Origin: Mallotus nudiflorus
Lineage: Eukaryota; Streptophyta; Magnoliopsida; Malpighiales; Euphorbiaceae
Reading direction: 5' to 3'
Assembly: GCA_947683625.1 (NCBI GenBank)
Contig: CANTUR010000656.1
Location: 186,001-250,000, forward strand
DNA length: 64,000 nt
In this document: positions 21,541 through 33,748 of the stretch, piece after piece
Layout: the number at the start of each line of letters is the position of its first letter
Numbering within the stretch: the first letter of the stretch is position 1
The notes under the pieces: generated by a model
What the model saw: only the letters and a program-made list of their open reading frames with translations
The model's database searches: none
What the model was told of the DNA's origin: nothing
Made by a program: the position numbers and the translations under genes

Positions 21541-24500
21541 TAAAGTCCACAAGATCAAAAAGCAAATGGTATATGGATAGTGGATGATCAAGGCACATGA
21601 TGGGAGCCAAGGAGCAATTCAATAAGGCTGATGCTAAGGATGGAGGACACATTACTTTGGAGGACAATACAAAAGGAAAAATTATTGGCATTTGAGAAAT
21701 TGGTAATCCTCAATTCTTAACTATACACTATGTGTTGCTTGTTGATGGTCTTAAACAAAACTTACTTAGTATAAGTCAATTATGTGATATGGGAAATAAG
21801 GTTACTTTCTATGCTAAGAATTGCTTTGTTAATTGTCTTAATGAAGATAAAGTAATTTTTAATGGTTAAAGAGTTGATAATGTTTATATTATTGATTTAA
21901 ATAAGATTAATAACAAAGATATTAAATGCTTAATGTCAATTTCCCATGACACATGGACATGGCATAGAAGGTTCGGACATGCAAATTTTGAGCTATTGAA
22001 TGACCTTTGTAAACATGAACTTGTGATTGATTTACCTAAGCTTGAATTCACTAAGAATAAACCTTATGATTCTTGCCAAAAGGAAAAATAATCCAATTTC
22101 TCATTTAAGTTAAAAATGTAGTGTCCACTTCTAGGCCACTTGAACTTATACATATGGATTTGTTTGGACCAACTCAAGTTGCTAGTCTCAGTGGTATGCA
22201 CTATGGATATGTATTGGTTGATAATTACTCTAGATTTACTTGGGTATGTTTCCTAGCTCATAAGAATGATGCATTTAAAGCTTTTGAAAAGTTTAAAAAA
22301 TGATTTTAAAAAGAAAAAGGTTTTTGTATTTCTTCTATTATAAGTGATCATGGAATCGAGTTTGAAAATGAATTTTTCAAATCCTTTTATGATGACAATG
22401 GTATTTCATATACATTCTCTTCTCCTATAACTCTTCAACAAAGTGGGGTAGTTGAAAGAAAAAATAGAACTCTTATGGAAATGGCTAGAATATTACTTCA
22501 TAAGTATAATTTGCCTCTATACTTTTAGGCAGAAGTCATTACCATGTCTTGCTACATTTCAAATAGAGTTTTTGAAAGACCAATTTTGAATAAAACTTCT
22601 TATGAGCTATGGAACAATAGAATACCCAAAATCTCATATCTAAGAGTATTTAGATGTAAGTGCTTTATACTAAACACCAAGGATAATCTTGGAAAATTTG
22701 ATTCCAAAGCCGATGAAGGAATTTTCCTAGGTTATTCTATTTCTAGTAAAGCATATAGAGTTTTTAATAAGAGAACTCTAGTAGTTAAAGAGTCAATGCA
22801 TGTTGTATTTTATGAATCAAACTCACTTGATCCTAGAAAGGATATTTGTAATGTTAATGATCTTGTAAGTAACAATGAGATTATGGAAACTCAAAAATAG
22901 AATACTAGTATTAGTTTGGAACTTGAAGGTCCAAGAAGAAGGATAATGAGGGAATGTCTTAACCTATTTTGAAGGATGAACTTCCAAAGGATTGAAAATT
23001 TAAGACCTCATTATAGGTGACACTACAAAAGGGATAACTACTAGATCTCAATTAAAGTCTATTGTTAACTTAGCCTTCATTTCTTAAATTGAACCCAAAA
23101 ATATTAATGATTCTTTATGTGATGAATTTTGGGTCCTTACTATGCAAGAAGAGTTAAATAAATTTGAAAGAAAAAAGGTTTGGACCTTGGTTCCTAAACC
23201 AAAACACCATCCTATTATAAGTTCCAAATGGGTGTTTAGAAATAAAATGAATGAACAAGGTGTCATAACTAGGAATAAAGCTAAACTAGCAGCTAAAGGT
23301 CATAATCAAGAGGAAGGCATTGATTATGATGAAACCTATGCCCCCGTTGCAATGTTATAAGCTATTAGAATGCTACTTGCATTTTCATCATTCATGGATT
23401 TCAAACTTTATCAAATGGATGTTAAAAGTGCATACTTAAATGGTTTTATTGAAGAAGAGTGTATGTTGAACAACCTCTAGGTTTTGAAAGCATTGATTTT
23501 TCAAATCATGTATTAAACTTTCCAAAGCATTATATGGTTTGAAACAAGCTCCTAGAGCTTGGTATGAAAGATTGAGCAACTTCTTATTAGAGAAAGGTTT
23601 CTCTAAAGGAAAAGTTGATACAACTCTTTTCATAAAGAAATCCAAGTATGATTTATTAATTGTTCAAATATATGTTGATGACATTATATTTAGCACTACT
23701 AACCATTTCTTGTGTGAGGAATTCTCTAATTTAATGCAAGGAGAATTTAAGATGAGTATAATAGGTGAACTCAAATTCTTTTTTAGACTACAAATCAAGC
23801 AATGCTAAAATGGGATTTTCATCAATCAAATCAAGTATGCAAGAGACATTCTTAAAAAGTTTGGCATGGATAGAGCTAAGATAAGTAAAACTCCAATTAG
23901 CACCACAACCAAAATTAACAAATATAAGAACTTGATTGATGAAAAGCAATTTAGAGGTATAATCATATCCCTTATTTATTTAATTGCTAGTAGACCTGAT
24001 ATTATATTTGTTACTTACTTGTTTGCTAGATTTCAATCAAGTCCTAGAAAGTCTAATTTGAATGCTATCAAAAGAATTTTCAAATATCTTTATGGTACAA
24101 TGCATTTAGGACTTATTCCTTTGACTTGATTAGTTATTCTGATGCGACTTTGCTAATAGTTTACTAAACAGAAAAAGCACTTCCATAACTTGTCAATTTT
24201 TAGGACAATGTTTAGTTTCTTAGTTTAGCAAGCAACAAGTTTCGGTTGTCTTGTCCACTACTGAAGCTGAATATATTACAGTAAGTTTTATTGTTCACAA
24301 GTTTTATAGCAAAAATAATAGTTGTTAGACTATGTTGTAAAACTTGATCGCATTCCAATAAAATGTGACAATACAAGTGCTATCAACCTTAGCAAAAATC
24401 TCATTTAGCATTCTAGAACTAATCATATAGACATTAGACATCATTTCTTGTGTGATAAAGTTCAAATTTGTGATATCTCACTTGAATTTGTTAATACAAA

Positions 24501-24600
24501 TAATCAACTTGTGGATATTTTCACCAAACCTCTCAATGAAGAGAGATTGAATTCCATTAAGCATGAACTTGGCATGATTTATGGTTCTAGTTTATCTTGA
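21541..24600 (+). pseudogene. Copia-B pol: protease, integrase, RT, RNase H (broken)
   Basis: Protease: WYMDSG then SRHMMGAKE near 21570-21610 (normal WYLDSGCSRHMTG, with Cys replaced by a stop). Pre-integrase: WHRRFGHANFELL at 21960. Integrase core: PLELIHMDLFGPT (22140), the VDNYSRFTWV block (22215), SPITLQQSGVVERKNRTLMEMAR-like sequence across 22425-22490, and the conserved tail GYSISSKAYRVFNKRT (22735). RT: VWTLVPKP, KWVFRNKMNEQG (23175-23260), GLKQAPRAWYERL (23540), YVDDIIFSTTN (23670, catalytic aspartates intact). RNase H end: DIFTKPLNEERLNSIKHELG (24515-24575) and stop at 24598. At least seven stops or frameshifts are seen across the 3 kb. Confidence 0.88.
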
Positions 24601-25893
24601 TTTTATGTTTAATTGATGGTTAAACTGTTTTCATGTGAAATCATGTTGTGTCTATTGATTCCTTTGATTGATAAATGTTTTGATTTTGATCTAAAAATTT
24701 TTTTTATGGTTTTCAATTCACATTTCCTTTTGCATTTTGTCAAAGGAGGAGAAATAATTTAAGTTTGCATGTGTACCTAGTTAATTTTTTTTAACATGTG
24801 TACTTAGTTTTTTTTATTTTAAAACTCCCTTAAAATTATGTTAGTGACATATTATATTTTTTTTATATATATGGGAGAAATTTTTTAAAAATTTTTACAT
24901 GCATATTAACATTGTAAGTATGGCTAATTTTGTCGTATATCATATATTATAAAAGACCTTGTTTGCTTACTTTGTTTATGTATGACGTAGATTTTATAAA
25001 GATTTTATGTATCTTTATTTTCATTTCCCTTTTCTTTTTTTTTTTTTTGAAAAACAGGGAGAAATATATTTGAGTTTGTTATTTGTTACTATACATGTGT
25101 ATAATATTTTATTATTGTATTTATACATGCATAATTCATGTATAATTTATTCTTAGGAATTGTTTTGATCTTTGATAAAGCATGAATATTTTTACAAAGA
25201 TTTGTATTATTGTGTTTATATACATGCATAATTCATGTATAATTTCTTCTTAGGAATTGTTTTGATCTTTGATATAGCAAGAATATTTTTACAAATGCTT
25301 AGTGTAATTTTGCTTTGTTCCTATAGGAATTTTGGTCCCTTTAGGTTCATTTCCCCTTATATCTCTCTCTTTTCATTTTTGCCTTTGTGTAAAGAGAGGA
25401 AAATATGTTATGGATAATTTGTGTTTTTTTTTTATATGCTAAGTGCTATATAATTGATTAGCTAGCTAAGCTCTATATGATCATGTGATAGTTAAGCTCA
25501 CCTAGAATCAACATTGTTGTTATATGTACTATTTTTGTGATGCATTTTAGTGGCACTATATGCAAATATGTTTGAAATTATTTCCTCACATTGCCTAACA
25601 TTTATTTAAATGATTATGTTATCATATTTTATGTTTTTAATACATTTGTTATAAGAATGTCATGATTTTATCCCTCTTGCTATATTTTATACTGTTTTTA
25701 TTTTTTTATTTTATCAAGGGGAATAACCTATAAATTTATATTTCTTATCATGTCCATATTCATAGGTGGACAAATAAAGAAATATTTTTTTTCATTTGAT
25801 ATGATTATTATCATAAATATTATCACACACCTTACTTTGTATTATTTTTTATCAAACTCAAAATAAGTTTGTCAAAATAAAAAAGGGGGAGAT
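24601..25893 (+). other. Copia-B 3' untranslated region with iterated purine tracts
   Basis: No coding domain. Several PPT-like boxes recur: AAAGGAGGAGAAA (24743), ATGGGAGAAA (24870), ACAGGGAGAAA (25056), AGAGAGGAAAA (25393) and AAGGGGAATAA (25716), before the functional AAAAGGGGGAGA at 25881-25892. A unit of about 98 bp with ATGCATAATTCATGTATAA is repeated at 25128 and 25226. Multiple purine tracts are a reported mark of Sireviruses. Confidence 0.7.
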
Positions 25894-27404
25894 TGTTGAC
25901 CTTAATAATAATCAATCTTAATGTTGATCTTAAAAAACTAAATTCTAATCATTTAATTTGTTTGTTTGAGTGTGTATAAGTTAGGACTCTATTGGAAGTT
26001 AAAATGAAGTATGAATATCTTGGACTGATTCGACCTTTGAGATTCAAGGAGGCTTTTGGCAGCCTTAGAGCCTTATGATGAGAAAGTTATCTTCTTTACA
26101 TTTGAAGTAGACATCTAGAGCTTTCTGAATTGATATTACTTGTCAAAATTTGAGTTGATTTGGGCATGTAAATATTAAGTCGAAGTCAGCATATGCAGCT
26201 ATCATTTTAGATTGCATAGCTCTCAGTGTTTCAACAATATTTTGAGCTACAGAGGTCCAATTGAGGTCATTAAAAATGATATCAAAATCTAAATAAAATA
26301 TCTACAACTTTTATGAAGAAATTATGGGCAAATTTGAATGTCTGAAATAGAAAATTATGGTTTCAACTCATGCACCACTGTTTGACAATAGTCTATCATT
26401 TTAGATTGCACAGCTCTTAGTATTTTAGCAATATATTGAACTAAGAAAGTCCAATTGGGTGATTCAAAATAATATGAAAAGAAAATTCAAATATCTACAA
26501 CTTTTATAAAGAAAGTATAGGAAAATTTGAATGTCTCAAATAGAAAATCATGGTTTTAACTTATGTATTGCTGTCTAACAGTAGCCTACCGTTTTATATT
26601 GCATAGCTCTTAGTATTTCAGCAATATCTTGAGCTATAGTAGTCCACTTGAGATGATTAAAAATGATATGGAAAGCTAAGTCAAATATTTTTAACTTTTA
26701 TACATAAAGTGTTGGAAAATTGGAATGTCTCCACTAGCCAATTATGTTTTTAACATGTGCATAATAGTTTAACAGCATTACTTTCAATAATTCAAAATTA
26801 TAAATATTGGATTCAAAATATAGACATTAGATACATTATTTGCACCTCAAATAGCTATATTTTTTAGTGTTTAACTATATAAACACCTCTAAAGCTAAAT
26901 GGAAGTTAAGTCATTTTTGCTTATTATCATTCTCTATCTTAACATTCATTAATGTTCTTAAATTCTCAAATATTCACTTTTTGTTTATAACTCTTATCAA
27001 AGTTTGTTGTGTGTTAGAAATAGAATTTCTCTTCATCTTAAATCTTTGAATAGATTAGTAGGAAAGTGAGATTTATTTCTAAAGGAATTGGTTTAAGTGT
27101 TATCTATTGAAACACTTAGGATTTGGTTTTTGAGTGAGCCTTGATAGCTCATGTTGTAAGGTTGTAAGAGTTAGTCATAAAACTCTTGTGTAATCTTAAT
27201 CTTGTGAATAAGATTATGAGTGATTGAAAATCCTAACTTGGGGATAAGTTAGGTGGAGATGTAGGATTGTTGTTGAATATAAACTCCTTAAATCATTGTG
27301 TTCTTCATTCTTCTTTCTCAACATTCTTTCAATTATTATAAAGAATTATTTTTAATTTTGACTGTTATTTAATAGCTCTATTCACCCCCCCTAGGGCTTT
27401 TTCA
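25894..27404 (+). repeat. 3' LTR of Copia-B
   Basis: It starts TGTTGACC directly after the purine tract and ends GGCTTTTTCA before the TAATT duplication. It carries three tandem units of about 192 bp (near 26200, 26394, 26586) where the 5' LTR has two. The length difference, 1511 against 1323 bp, equals one unit. Confidence 0.9.
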
Positions 27405-28060
27405 TAATTAATGAAATTGTAGTGTCAAAAGAGTGGGTCCAATAATGAAAGGGACTAGAACTATAGGCAAGTAAAGTCAGACTTGTATCAACTAAGTGTC
27501 GAATTGTGCATTCTACTATTCTATTTTGCTCATGTATATATGGACAAGCAATACGGTGAGTACTGCCCTATATCTGAAAATATTTATTTAATTTTTTATA
27601 CTCTCCACCTAATAAGAGTGAAAGGCTTTACTTTTAGCTAAAAATTATTTATGAACAAGAGATTAAAAAAATTAAGAAAACTATTATGAACATAAGTTTT
27701 ATTTTTCAAAAATTACACCCAAGTATAATAAGTGTAATCATCAATAAATAAAATAAAACAATAAAAACAAAAATTGGATAAAACATGGGAAGGTCCCCAA
27801 ACATATGAATGAATAATATCAAACGGCTTAACACTTTTTTGTTCAACAAGAGTAGGAGGAATTCTAGCTAATATGCCTAACATTGTTAAGGAACATTTGC
27901 TAAATTTATTCTTAAAAGAATACGGAAGAGCATTAGCAGTAAGAATTTTTTAGGGAGTGCGAGTGTGAGGATGACCAAGTCAAGAATGCAAGACATTAAA
28001 TGGAATGGTTTCGGATAGAAAGGCTTGTGCATTCAGAATGGAAGGTAGGATGTACATCCC
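27405..28060 (-). pseudogene. Copia-A integrase (5' part, broken)
   Basis: The minus strand gives a pre-integrase box HSWLGHPHTRTPKK (near 27960; usual WH.RLGHP) and the catalytic-glutamate region CPYIHEQNRIVECTIRHLVD (27485-27550; usual CPYT.QQNG.VERKHRHIVE). In this copy the canonical ERK is changed to ECT, but the preceding Glu is kept. The sequence between them is full of stops. It is continuous with 17853-18129 if Copia-B is taken out. Confidence 0.84.
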
Positions 28061-28068
28061 ATTTTCAT

Positions 28069-28386
28069 TCACACCACGCAAGAGTGGAGTCTTTGTCTTC
28101 TGATCCTTAATAGTGAAAAACGAAGGCCAAATTCAAAGAAACAAGAATTTTCAGTACTAAATTTAAAAATAGAAAGCAAGGGTTTGGAAATTTGAGGGAC
28201 ATGTATAACATTTTTAAAAGATAAAGATTGAGAGTAAGTAGGGATAGAAGAAGTGTCCATGGCATTAATAGACAAACTTTGGCCATTACCTACAAGTAGT
28301 TGATCACCACCAATGTATAGTTTTAGGAGATAAAGGTTGGAAATATTTGGAGTGATGTAAGTGTTTACACCTATATCTATACCCAT
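28069..28386 (-). pseudogene. Copia-A protease and downstream segment
   Basis: The open piece of 105 codons reads NTYITPNISNLYLLKLYIG, GDQLLVGNGQSLSI and FKNVIHVPQISKPLLSIFKF, followed by CFFEF. This is the copia protease-to-integrase block (usual VTPD..NL......D.L.VGNG..L.I...G and NVLHVP.I.KNLLSV.QF). The DSG active site upstream is not visible in this frame. Confidence 0.85.
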
Positions 28387-29351
28387 GGTATGTAAGAATT
28401 TAGGTATGGAGGATAACCATAGTTGTTGGCATAAATAATATTTACTTGGTGAGATGGAGGCGATTATGGAGCAAAGAGGTGTACCTTCAGCATTGATTGG
28501 AAATGCGATTATTCATACTATAAAATTGATAGGCTCATGAATTATTCTAAGGATATTGTCAGTTTTTCCATTGAGAGCGAGGTTATGGAGGAAAAGGGGT
28601 CAACAGTAAAGAAGGCTGAGAAGAAGGTAGGAGTTTAGGTCTGTAAGAAAGATGGGCAAAGGGAGGTTTATGAGTGTTGTTAAAGAGAATCTCATGTGCA
28701 AGGGGAGGTTCATGAGTGCTGTTAAAGAGAATCTCATGTACAAGGAGATAGTTATAGAGTTCATTAAAAGAAACTAATTTTGGTTGAAGATTGAGTGCAT
28801 TAATAATACTATGGTATTCAATACTAATGTTTCAATAAATAATAGCATTAAATTCTAAGGGGGTTAAGGTTCTATAAGCTAAAGAAAGTTCATCTGCAAG
28901 AGACTTTACTCATTGTAAATATTAAGAAATAGACATGTCATTCTTCTTTAATTGGAATTGCTTATGTTTGTGAGACTACACCGAAGGTATTAGCAAGGGT
29001 TGTCCAAGTTACCTATGAAGATGATATTCCAAGGACATATAGAAATAGTTCTTCAAATAATGGAAGAGAGGATCCATGAGAGCAATAGCTTATCACATTC
29101 AAACCATGTTTCAAAAGCAAGATTCAAAATTTTAGCTTAAGGGGTAGCAGTATTCAATTTTTTTTTGGTAGAGGAGGTTGAGTACCATCAACAAAGCCCA
29201 TCAATTTTTTATAATTCAACAGAGGAAGAAATTAAGCTTTCCATACCAAGCAATTTTTGCAGTTTAATTTAATATAAAGAGTATGAGTTATGGTAGAAGG
29301 AGAAGGAATAGAAGTTGAAGAAGAGAGAGCAATTTGAATATTGTTGGCCAT
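28387..29351 (-). pseudogene. Copia-A gag (broken)
   Basis: The start codon is at 29349-29351 and opens with MANNIQIALSSSTSIPSPS, then HTLYIKLNCKNCLVW (usual VKL...NYLLWR). LMGFVDGTQPPLP, 150 bp later, matches the LEGFLDG block of copia gag. The rest is shifted and contains stops. Direct duplications of the type AAGGGGAGGTTCATGAGTG around 28650-28720 (51-bp period) add to the damage. Confidence 0.82.
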
Positions 29352-29354
29352 AAT

Positions 29355-29366
29355 GCTATAATACCA
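29355..29366 (-). other. primer-binding site of Copia-A
   Basis: TGGTATTATAGC on the minus strand, a decayed TGGTATCAGAGC, lying between the LTR and the gag ATG. Confidence 0.75.
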
Positions 29367-29499
29367 TGTGAAGTATGTTGTAGAATACAAGTTATAATAT
29401 ATAAATACAAAGTGATGAACTATTGTAACAATACAAAAGATAAGGAAAGCTAACTAAAATAATAACAAAAGGATATACGTATGAATTATATTCATAACA
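29367..29499 (-). repeat. 5' LTR of Copia-A
   Basis: Bounded by TGTGAAGTATG and TTCATAACA on the plus strand; in its own direction TGTTATGAATATAAT to TTCACA. Only 133 bp, short but within range for Ale-type copia elements. It directly abuts SOT coding sequence at 29500. No second copy is in the window, so the border rests on the TG...CA ends, the primer site, and the switch to SOT homology. Confidence 0.75.
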
Positions 29500-29765
29500 C
29501 AAGGAAGCTTCGAAGGAAAGTGCCAATTGGAGATTAACTTATCCAAAGGATTCATATGCATAAACCACTCTACACCTCGCATCTATAATGGAACTTAGCA
29601 GGGATGCATATGGCACATGGGTACTAAATATTCTTGGCTCAGGAATTGATACAAGATCAGGACACTGGCTATTCAAGTAAAGATCCAACTCAAATATAAG
29701 CACAACATCATGGGATTTGAAGTGAATAAGGGATTGTCATTTATTGCAGCATACTGGAAGTATCA
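29500..29765 (-). pseudogene. sulfotransferase pseudogene split by Copia-A
   Basis: The minus strand matches the middle of SOT2 (about residues 104-183): NDNPLFTSNP, IPEPRIFSTHVPYASL with the catalytic His kept, and a decayed LDKLISNWHF. A frameshift lies after the NP, and another in the phosphate-binding segment where VYVCRNPLD is destroyed. At 29500 the frame is cut by the Copia-A LTR. At about 29765 homology to SOT2 stops. The missing C-terminal half is expected on the far side of Copia-A, left of this window, next to a CAAGG duplication. Confidence 0.88.
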
Positions 29766-30644
29766 ATAGTGTCAATTAAACATCAGTAGTATTCTATTGA
29801 AAATTCTCCTTTCATAGTCCAAAAGGTGTAGAAGTTATAATTCAAAAGACAAAAAAAAAGTTATTTCAAAAACAGACGAATTCTTTATTTTTTAGGCTTT
29901 TTTGTATATCAATTGTACACATAGCAAATAAAAAATTATGATTTTCTTCATTATATTTAACATAGCAAATTATCATAGAGAAATTTCAAATCTACACTTG
30001 AAATATGAATATCCAGAAATTTTGTACATGTTTTTGTCAATTTAGAGTACTTTTTGTATATTTTATGTTTCTAATCCAATGTCTTTATTACAATCGTCAT
30101 TTAAAACTAACTTAACACAAATTATATTTCCAGGAATGAAACAACTACTAGTTTTTATTCAATACAATCAAGAATGATATGGCAATTTTATTTTCAAAAT
30201 TGAAACGGGGGAATGCAAATTCTAAATGCATGAAACTTGAAATATTTTTTGCTTACTTTTAATTTATTTTATGTATATAAAACACTCTCTTACACCTTTA
30301 TTTAGTTTCATTTATGTTTAGGATGTATTTTTATTTTTAGTTGTTTTTTTTATGTGATTATATTTATTAATTTTGAATAAAAATACAAATTAATTAATAA
30401 TTAAATTTTAACTAATTTATAAAAATGATCACATTGTTTAAATAACTTCTTTAGCCAAATAAATTCATGAATTTAATTTTTTTTTTTGTTATTTTCCATA
30501 AATGAATCAATCTCTTACTTTTTTATCCAGCATCATGAAGAATGTTGAACAATCTCATTATATTTTTTCAACTATTTATATATTCAACAATATTTATTTT
30601 GAAAAAAAATTAATAAATTATAACTGTAAGACAAATATTAAGTG
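29766..30644. other. AT-rich spacer, no gene
   Basis: No coding homology is seen. Its right half (30190-30560) resembles 34300-34680 on the other side of the solo LTR (shared CATGAAACTTGAAA and GTTGAACAATCTCATTATA-type strings), so the LTR appears to sit near or between two copies of a local duplication. Confidence 0.6.
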
Positions 30645-31107
30645 CGTAGGCGACGGGGTTCATCACGCGTCCAAGATTTTAGCAACCACGACATTGTTTA
30701 AGCTTAGGGCTCTAGAGAACACACTAACCATTATCACAAAGACATGGCATGGAGATGAGGAGTCGCCATCCAAGGTAATAACTGGGACAAATCAAAAAGG
30801 TGGTACTCGATTCCCTAAAAGAAAGCTAGCACCATAACTAGGAGATTCTGGATACGGAATACCAACTTCTTTCAGTCTTGTGTTCATTTAGAATTACATT
30901 ATGAATTATTATCTTATTCTCTATTTACATGCAATTTCATATAAACCTTAAAAACAATCAACTCCAAGGCAAACTAGTCATGAAATATAGAAGTAAATAA
31001 TGCATCACATAATCCCTAAGTTATTCTAATCTACATGGATTTTAAATAAATGAGCTAAAGTCTAAATATTTTAAATTATAAGTGAACCCAAAGACCTAAT
31101 TCCTTTT

Positions 31108-32604
31108 TTTTAAAAGAGTCCTAGAGGAGGGGTGAATAGGACTATCAAATAAAAATGAGGAATTAAAAGAATTCTTTACAAGAATTAAATAGAAGTTGAG
31201 AAGGAAGAATGAAGAACACAAAGATTTAAGGAGTTCGGATTCAACAACAATCCTACGTCTCCACCTAACTTATCCCCAAGTTAATATTTTCAATCACCCA
31301 TAATCTTATTCACAAGATTAAGACTATACAAGAGTTTTATGGCTCACTCTTATAACCTTACAATATGAGTTTTCAAGGCTTACTCAAAAAACCAAATCCC
31401 AAGTGTTTCAATGGATAACACTTAAACCATTTCCTTTAGAAATAAATCTCACTTCCCTTCTAATCTAACCCAAGATTTAAGATGAAGAGAAATTCTATTT
31501 CTAACACACACCCAACTCTCACAAGAGTTATACAAACAAAGAATTGTTTAAGAGAATTTGATAGCTCAATGAAAGCTTAAGAAATAATGAATGATAAAAC
31601 AAGTTTCTTAACTTCCATTTAGATCTAGAGGTATTTATACTAAAAAATATAGTTATTGGAGGTGCAAATGATGTGTCCAATGTCTATATTTTGAATTATT
31701 GAGACCGATGTTGTTAGACAGCTATTCATGGATTGAAACCATAATTGGCTCCTCAAGAAGTTTGAATTTCCCAAAATTTCTTTATAAAAGCTATAGATAT
31801 TTGAATTATATTTCCATATAAATTTGAATCACCTAAATTGGACTTCTGTAGATCAAGATATGTCCAAAATACTAAGGATTGTGTAATCTATAATGCAGAC
31901 TACGGTCAGACAGCTATACCCAAATTGAGGCCATGATTTGCTCCTAAAGAAATTTTATTTTGCCCACTCTTTCTTCATGAAAGCTGTATATATTTTAATT
32001 ATATTTCCATATCATTTTGAATCACCTAAATTTGACTTCTTTAGCTCAGGACATGTCTAAATTACTAAGGGTTGTGCAATCCGAAATGCAGAATACTATC
32101 AAACAGCTATACACAAGTTGAAGCCGTGATCTTCTCCTAAATAAATTTGAATTTGCCCATATTTTCTTCATTAAAGTTGTATATATTTGACTTATATTTT
32201 CATATCATTTTTAATCACCTTAATTGGACTTCTTTAACTCAAGATATGTCCAAAATACTAAGAGGTATGCAGTCTAAGATGGCAGACGTATACGTGGATT
32301 TCAACTTAAAATTTTCCTAACCAAATGAACTTTGATTTTGAAAAATAAGCCCAATTCAGAAAGCTCAAGATGTCTACTTCAAATGTTAAGAAGCTAATTT
32401 TCTCATTTAAGAGCTCTAAATATGTCAAAAGTCTTCTTCAATCTCAGAGGTTCAATCAACCTGAAAAGTCACTGTTCATCCAAAAGTGTATATGCTTGGT
32501 ATATGTTTGGTATATAATTCCCTACATACTTAATTGAAATTATTAGTATAAAAATTGTTTGTCAAAGTCCAAAATTAGGAGTTTGATCATGCAAATGGTC
32601 AATA
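31108..32604 (-). repeat. solo LTR of Copia-B family nested in Tat LTR
   Basis: In reverse orientation it matches the Copia-B LTR over its length, including the CAACAATCCTACGTC/ACTTATCCCC region and three tandem 193-bp units (near 31710, 31906 and 32099). The flanks are CTTTT at 31103-31107 and 32605-32609; the left copy sits in a T-run, so its exact place is uncertain. The Tat LTR reading resumes on both sides. Confidence 0.82.
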
Positions 32605-33739
32605 CTTTTGATGTTAATTAAATGTACCTACGTGTATTAATTTTAAATATAAATACGAGCTTAAATCTACAAATTATGGAATATTTAAATTAGTGGCCTA
32701 TTTCTACATATTTTAATTCTAAGGTGATCTTAAATCTATAAATTATGAAAAAAAGCTTAAATTAAGTGGGCTAAGTATAAACTAATTAAATTAAATTAGG
32801 TGGGCCTATGTCTAATTAACTAAATGGGCCTAAAGATATTTCTAACCTAAAATCTAATTAATTATGAACCTAAAAATATATTTTAATTAATTAAACCTAA
32901 TTAATTATTAAGTGAGATGGGCATAAATAAATAAATCAAGACCTAAAGTCGGCTTAAAGCCCAAAACACATAAAAATAATAAATAAATCCCAAAAAACAA
33001 ACAAAAATATAAAAAAAATTAAATAAGATCAAACAAATAATTAAATTAATCCTTACTAAAACCCTAATTTTTATTAACATGCAACCTAACTTAATCTACT
33101 TCCTCCATTGATTTTAAATAATTACCTAATTGAAACCTAATTTTACTAACCAATTTAATCAAAATAAACATGCAACCACACATATAATTTTATTACTCCC
33201 ACTATTGGGGCTATTACATTAATTCATAAAATAACTAATAAAACAAAAATAAAGAATAAAATAAAGATAATAAAAATAAAAATAAAACCCTAGAAACTAA
33301 ATCTCTACAAGGCTTTATCCATAGTCTTCCACGGACTTCTCATGAATTCATCCCCCATATGATCACCATGCGTTTTCCTCTATAATCACCATAAAAATAA
33401 GATAAAATAATGATTAATGAATAAATTATGATAATAAGTTGAAAGAATAATAATAATAATAATAATAATAATATAATATAAACAAATAAATAAATAATAG
33501 AAGAAGATGATATGATTATGAATGATATAGGGTACTCCTCAGATTGGTAGTTCATCGTTCTTAATAGATCTTCGAATCTTGCCCTTCAAAAATTCTCCAC
33601 GAATCTTGAATTAATTGTTAAATTAAAAGGAATTTTTTGTAAAAAAATTCAAAAGAAAATCATGTTTCCTTCTTCCTCCCTTTTTTTCTCTTTCTCTTCT
33701 TTTTCTTTTCCCCTTTTTTTCTTTCTCCCGACCCTTTTC

Positions 33740-33748
33740 TTTATATAG
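33740..33748 (-). promoter_or_regulatory. TATA box of Tat LTR
   Basis: CTATATAA on the minus strand, preceding a GA-rich leader. It lies about 170 bp downstream of palindrome array 6 in the direction of transcription. Confidence 0.6.

Larger units (their letters stand above)
18130..27404 (+). mobile_element. Copia-B, complete Sirevirus-like Ty1/copia element
   Basis: The 9.3-kb element is bounded by LTRs 18130-19452 and 25894-27404 and by the perfect target duplication TAATT (18125-18129 and 27405-27409). It holds a TGGTATCAAAGC primer site, gag, a pol with protease, integrase, RT and RNase H, and a purine tract AAAAGGGGGAGA before the 3' LTR. Long LTRs, gag with one zinc knuckle, the STSRPLELIHMDLFGPT integrase block and iterated purine tracts fit the Sirevirus/SIRE lineage. 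All frames contain stops. It interrupts Copia-A between integrase codons. Confidence 0.9.
15014..29499 (-). mobile_element. Copia-A, Ty1/copia remnant split by later insertions
   Basis: Minus-strand pieces join in order: 5' LTR (29367-29499), primer site, gag, protease and integrase (27405-29351), more integrase (17853-18129), linker and RT C-terminus (15014-15687). The gaps are filled exactly by Copia-B (18130-27404) and a solo Tat LTR (15688-17852). The short LTR (133 bp) and the RT/integrase motifs fit the Ale/Retrofit group. The part after RT (RNase H, 3' LTR) must lie beyond the Tat element, left of the window. Most of RT is missing even in the joined order, so an internal deletion preceded or accompanied the nesting. 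Confidence 0.85.

Noticed and set aside
30502..30837. Plus-strand frame of 111 codons
   Set aside because: It runs across the border of a solo LTR into unrelated spacer, so it is a chance frame.
33340..33555. Hydrophobic minus-strand frame of 71 codons
   Set aside because: AT-rich repeat (ATT/TAA microsatellite) inside a solo LTR; Ile/Leu runs follow from composition.
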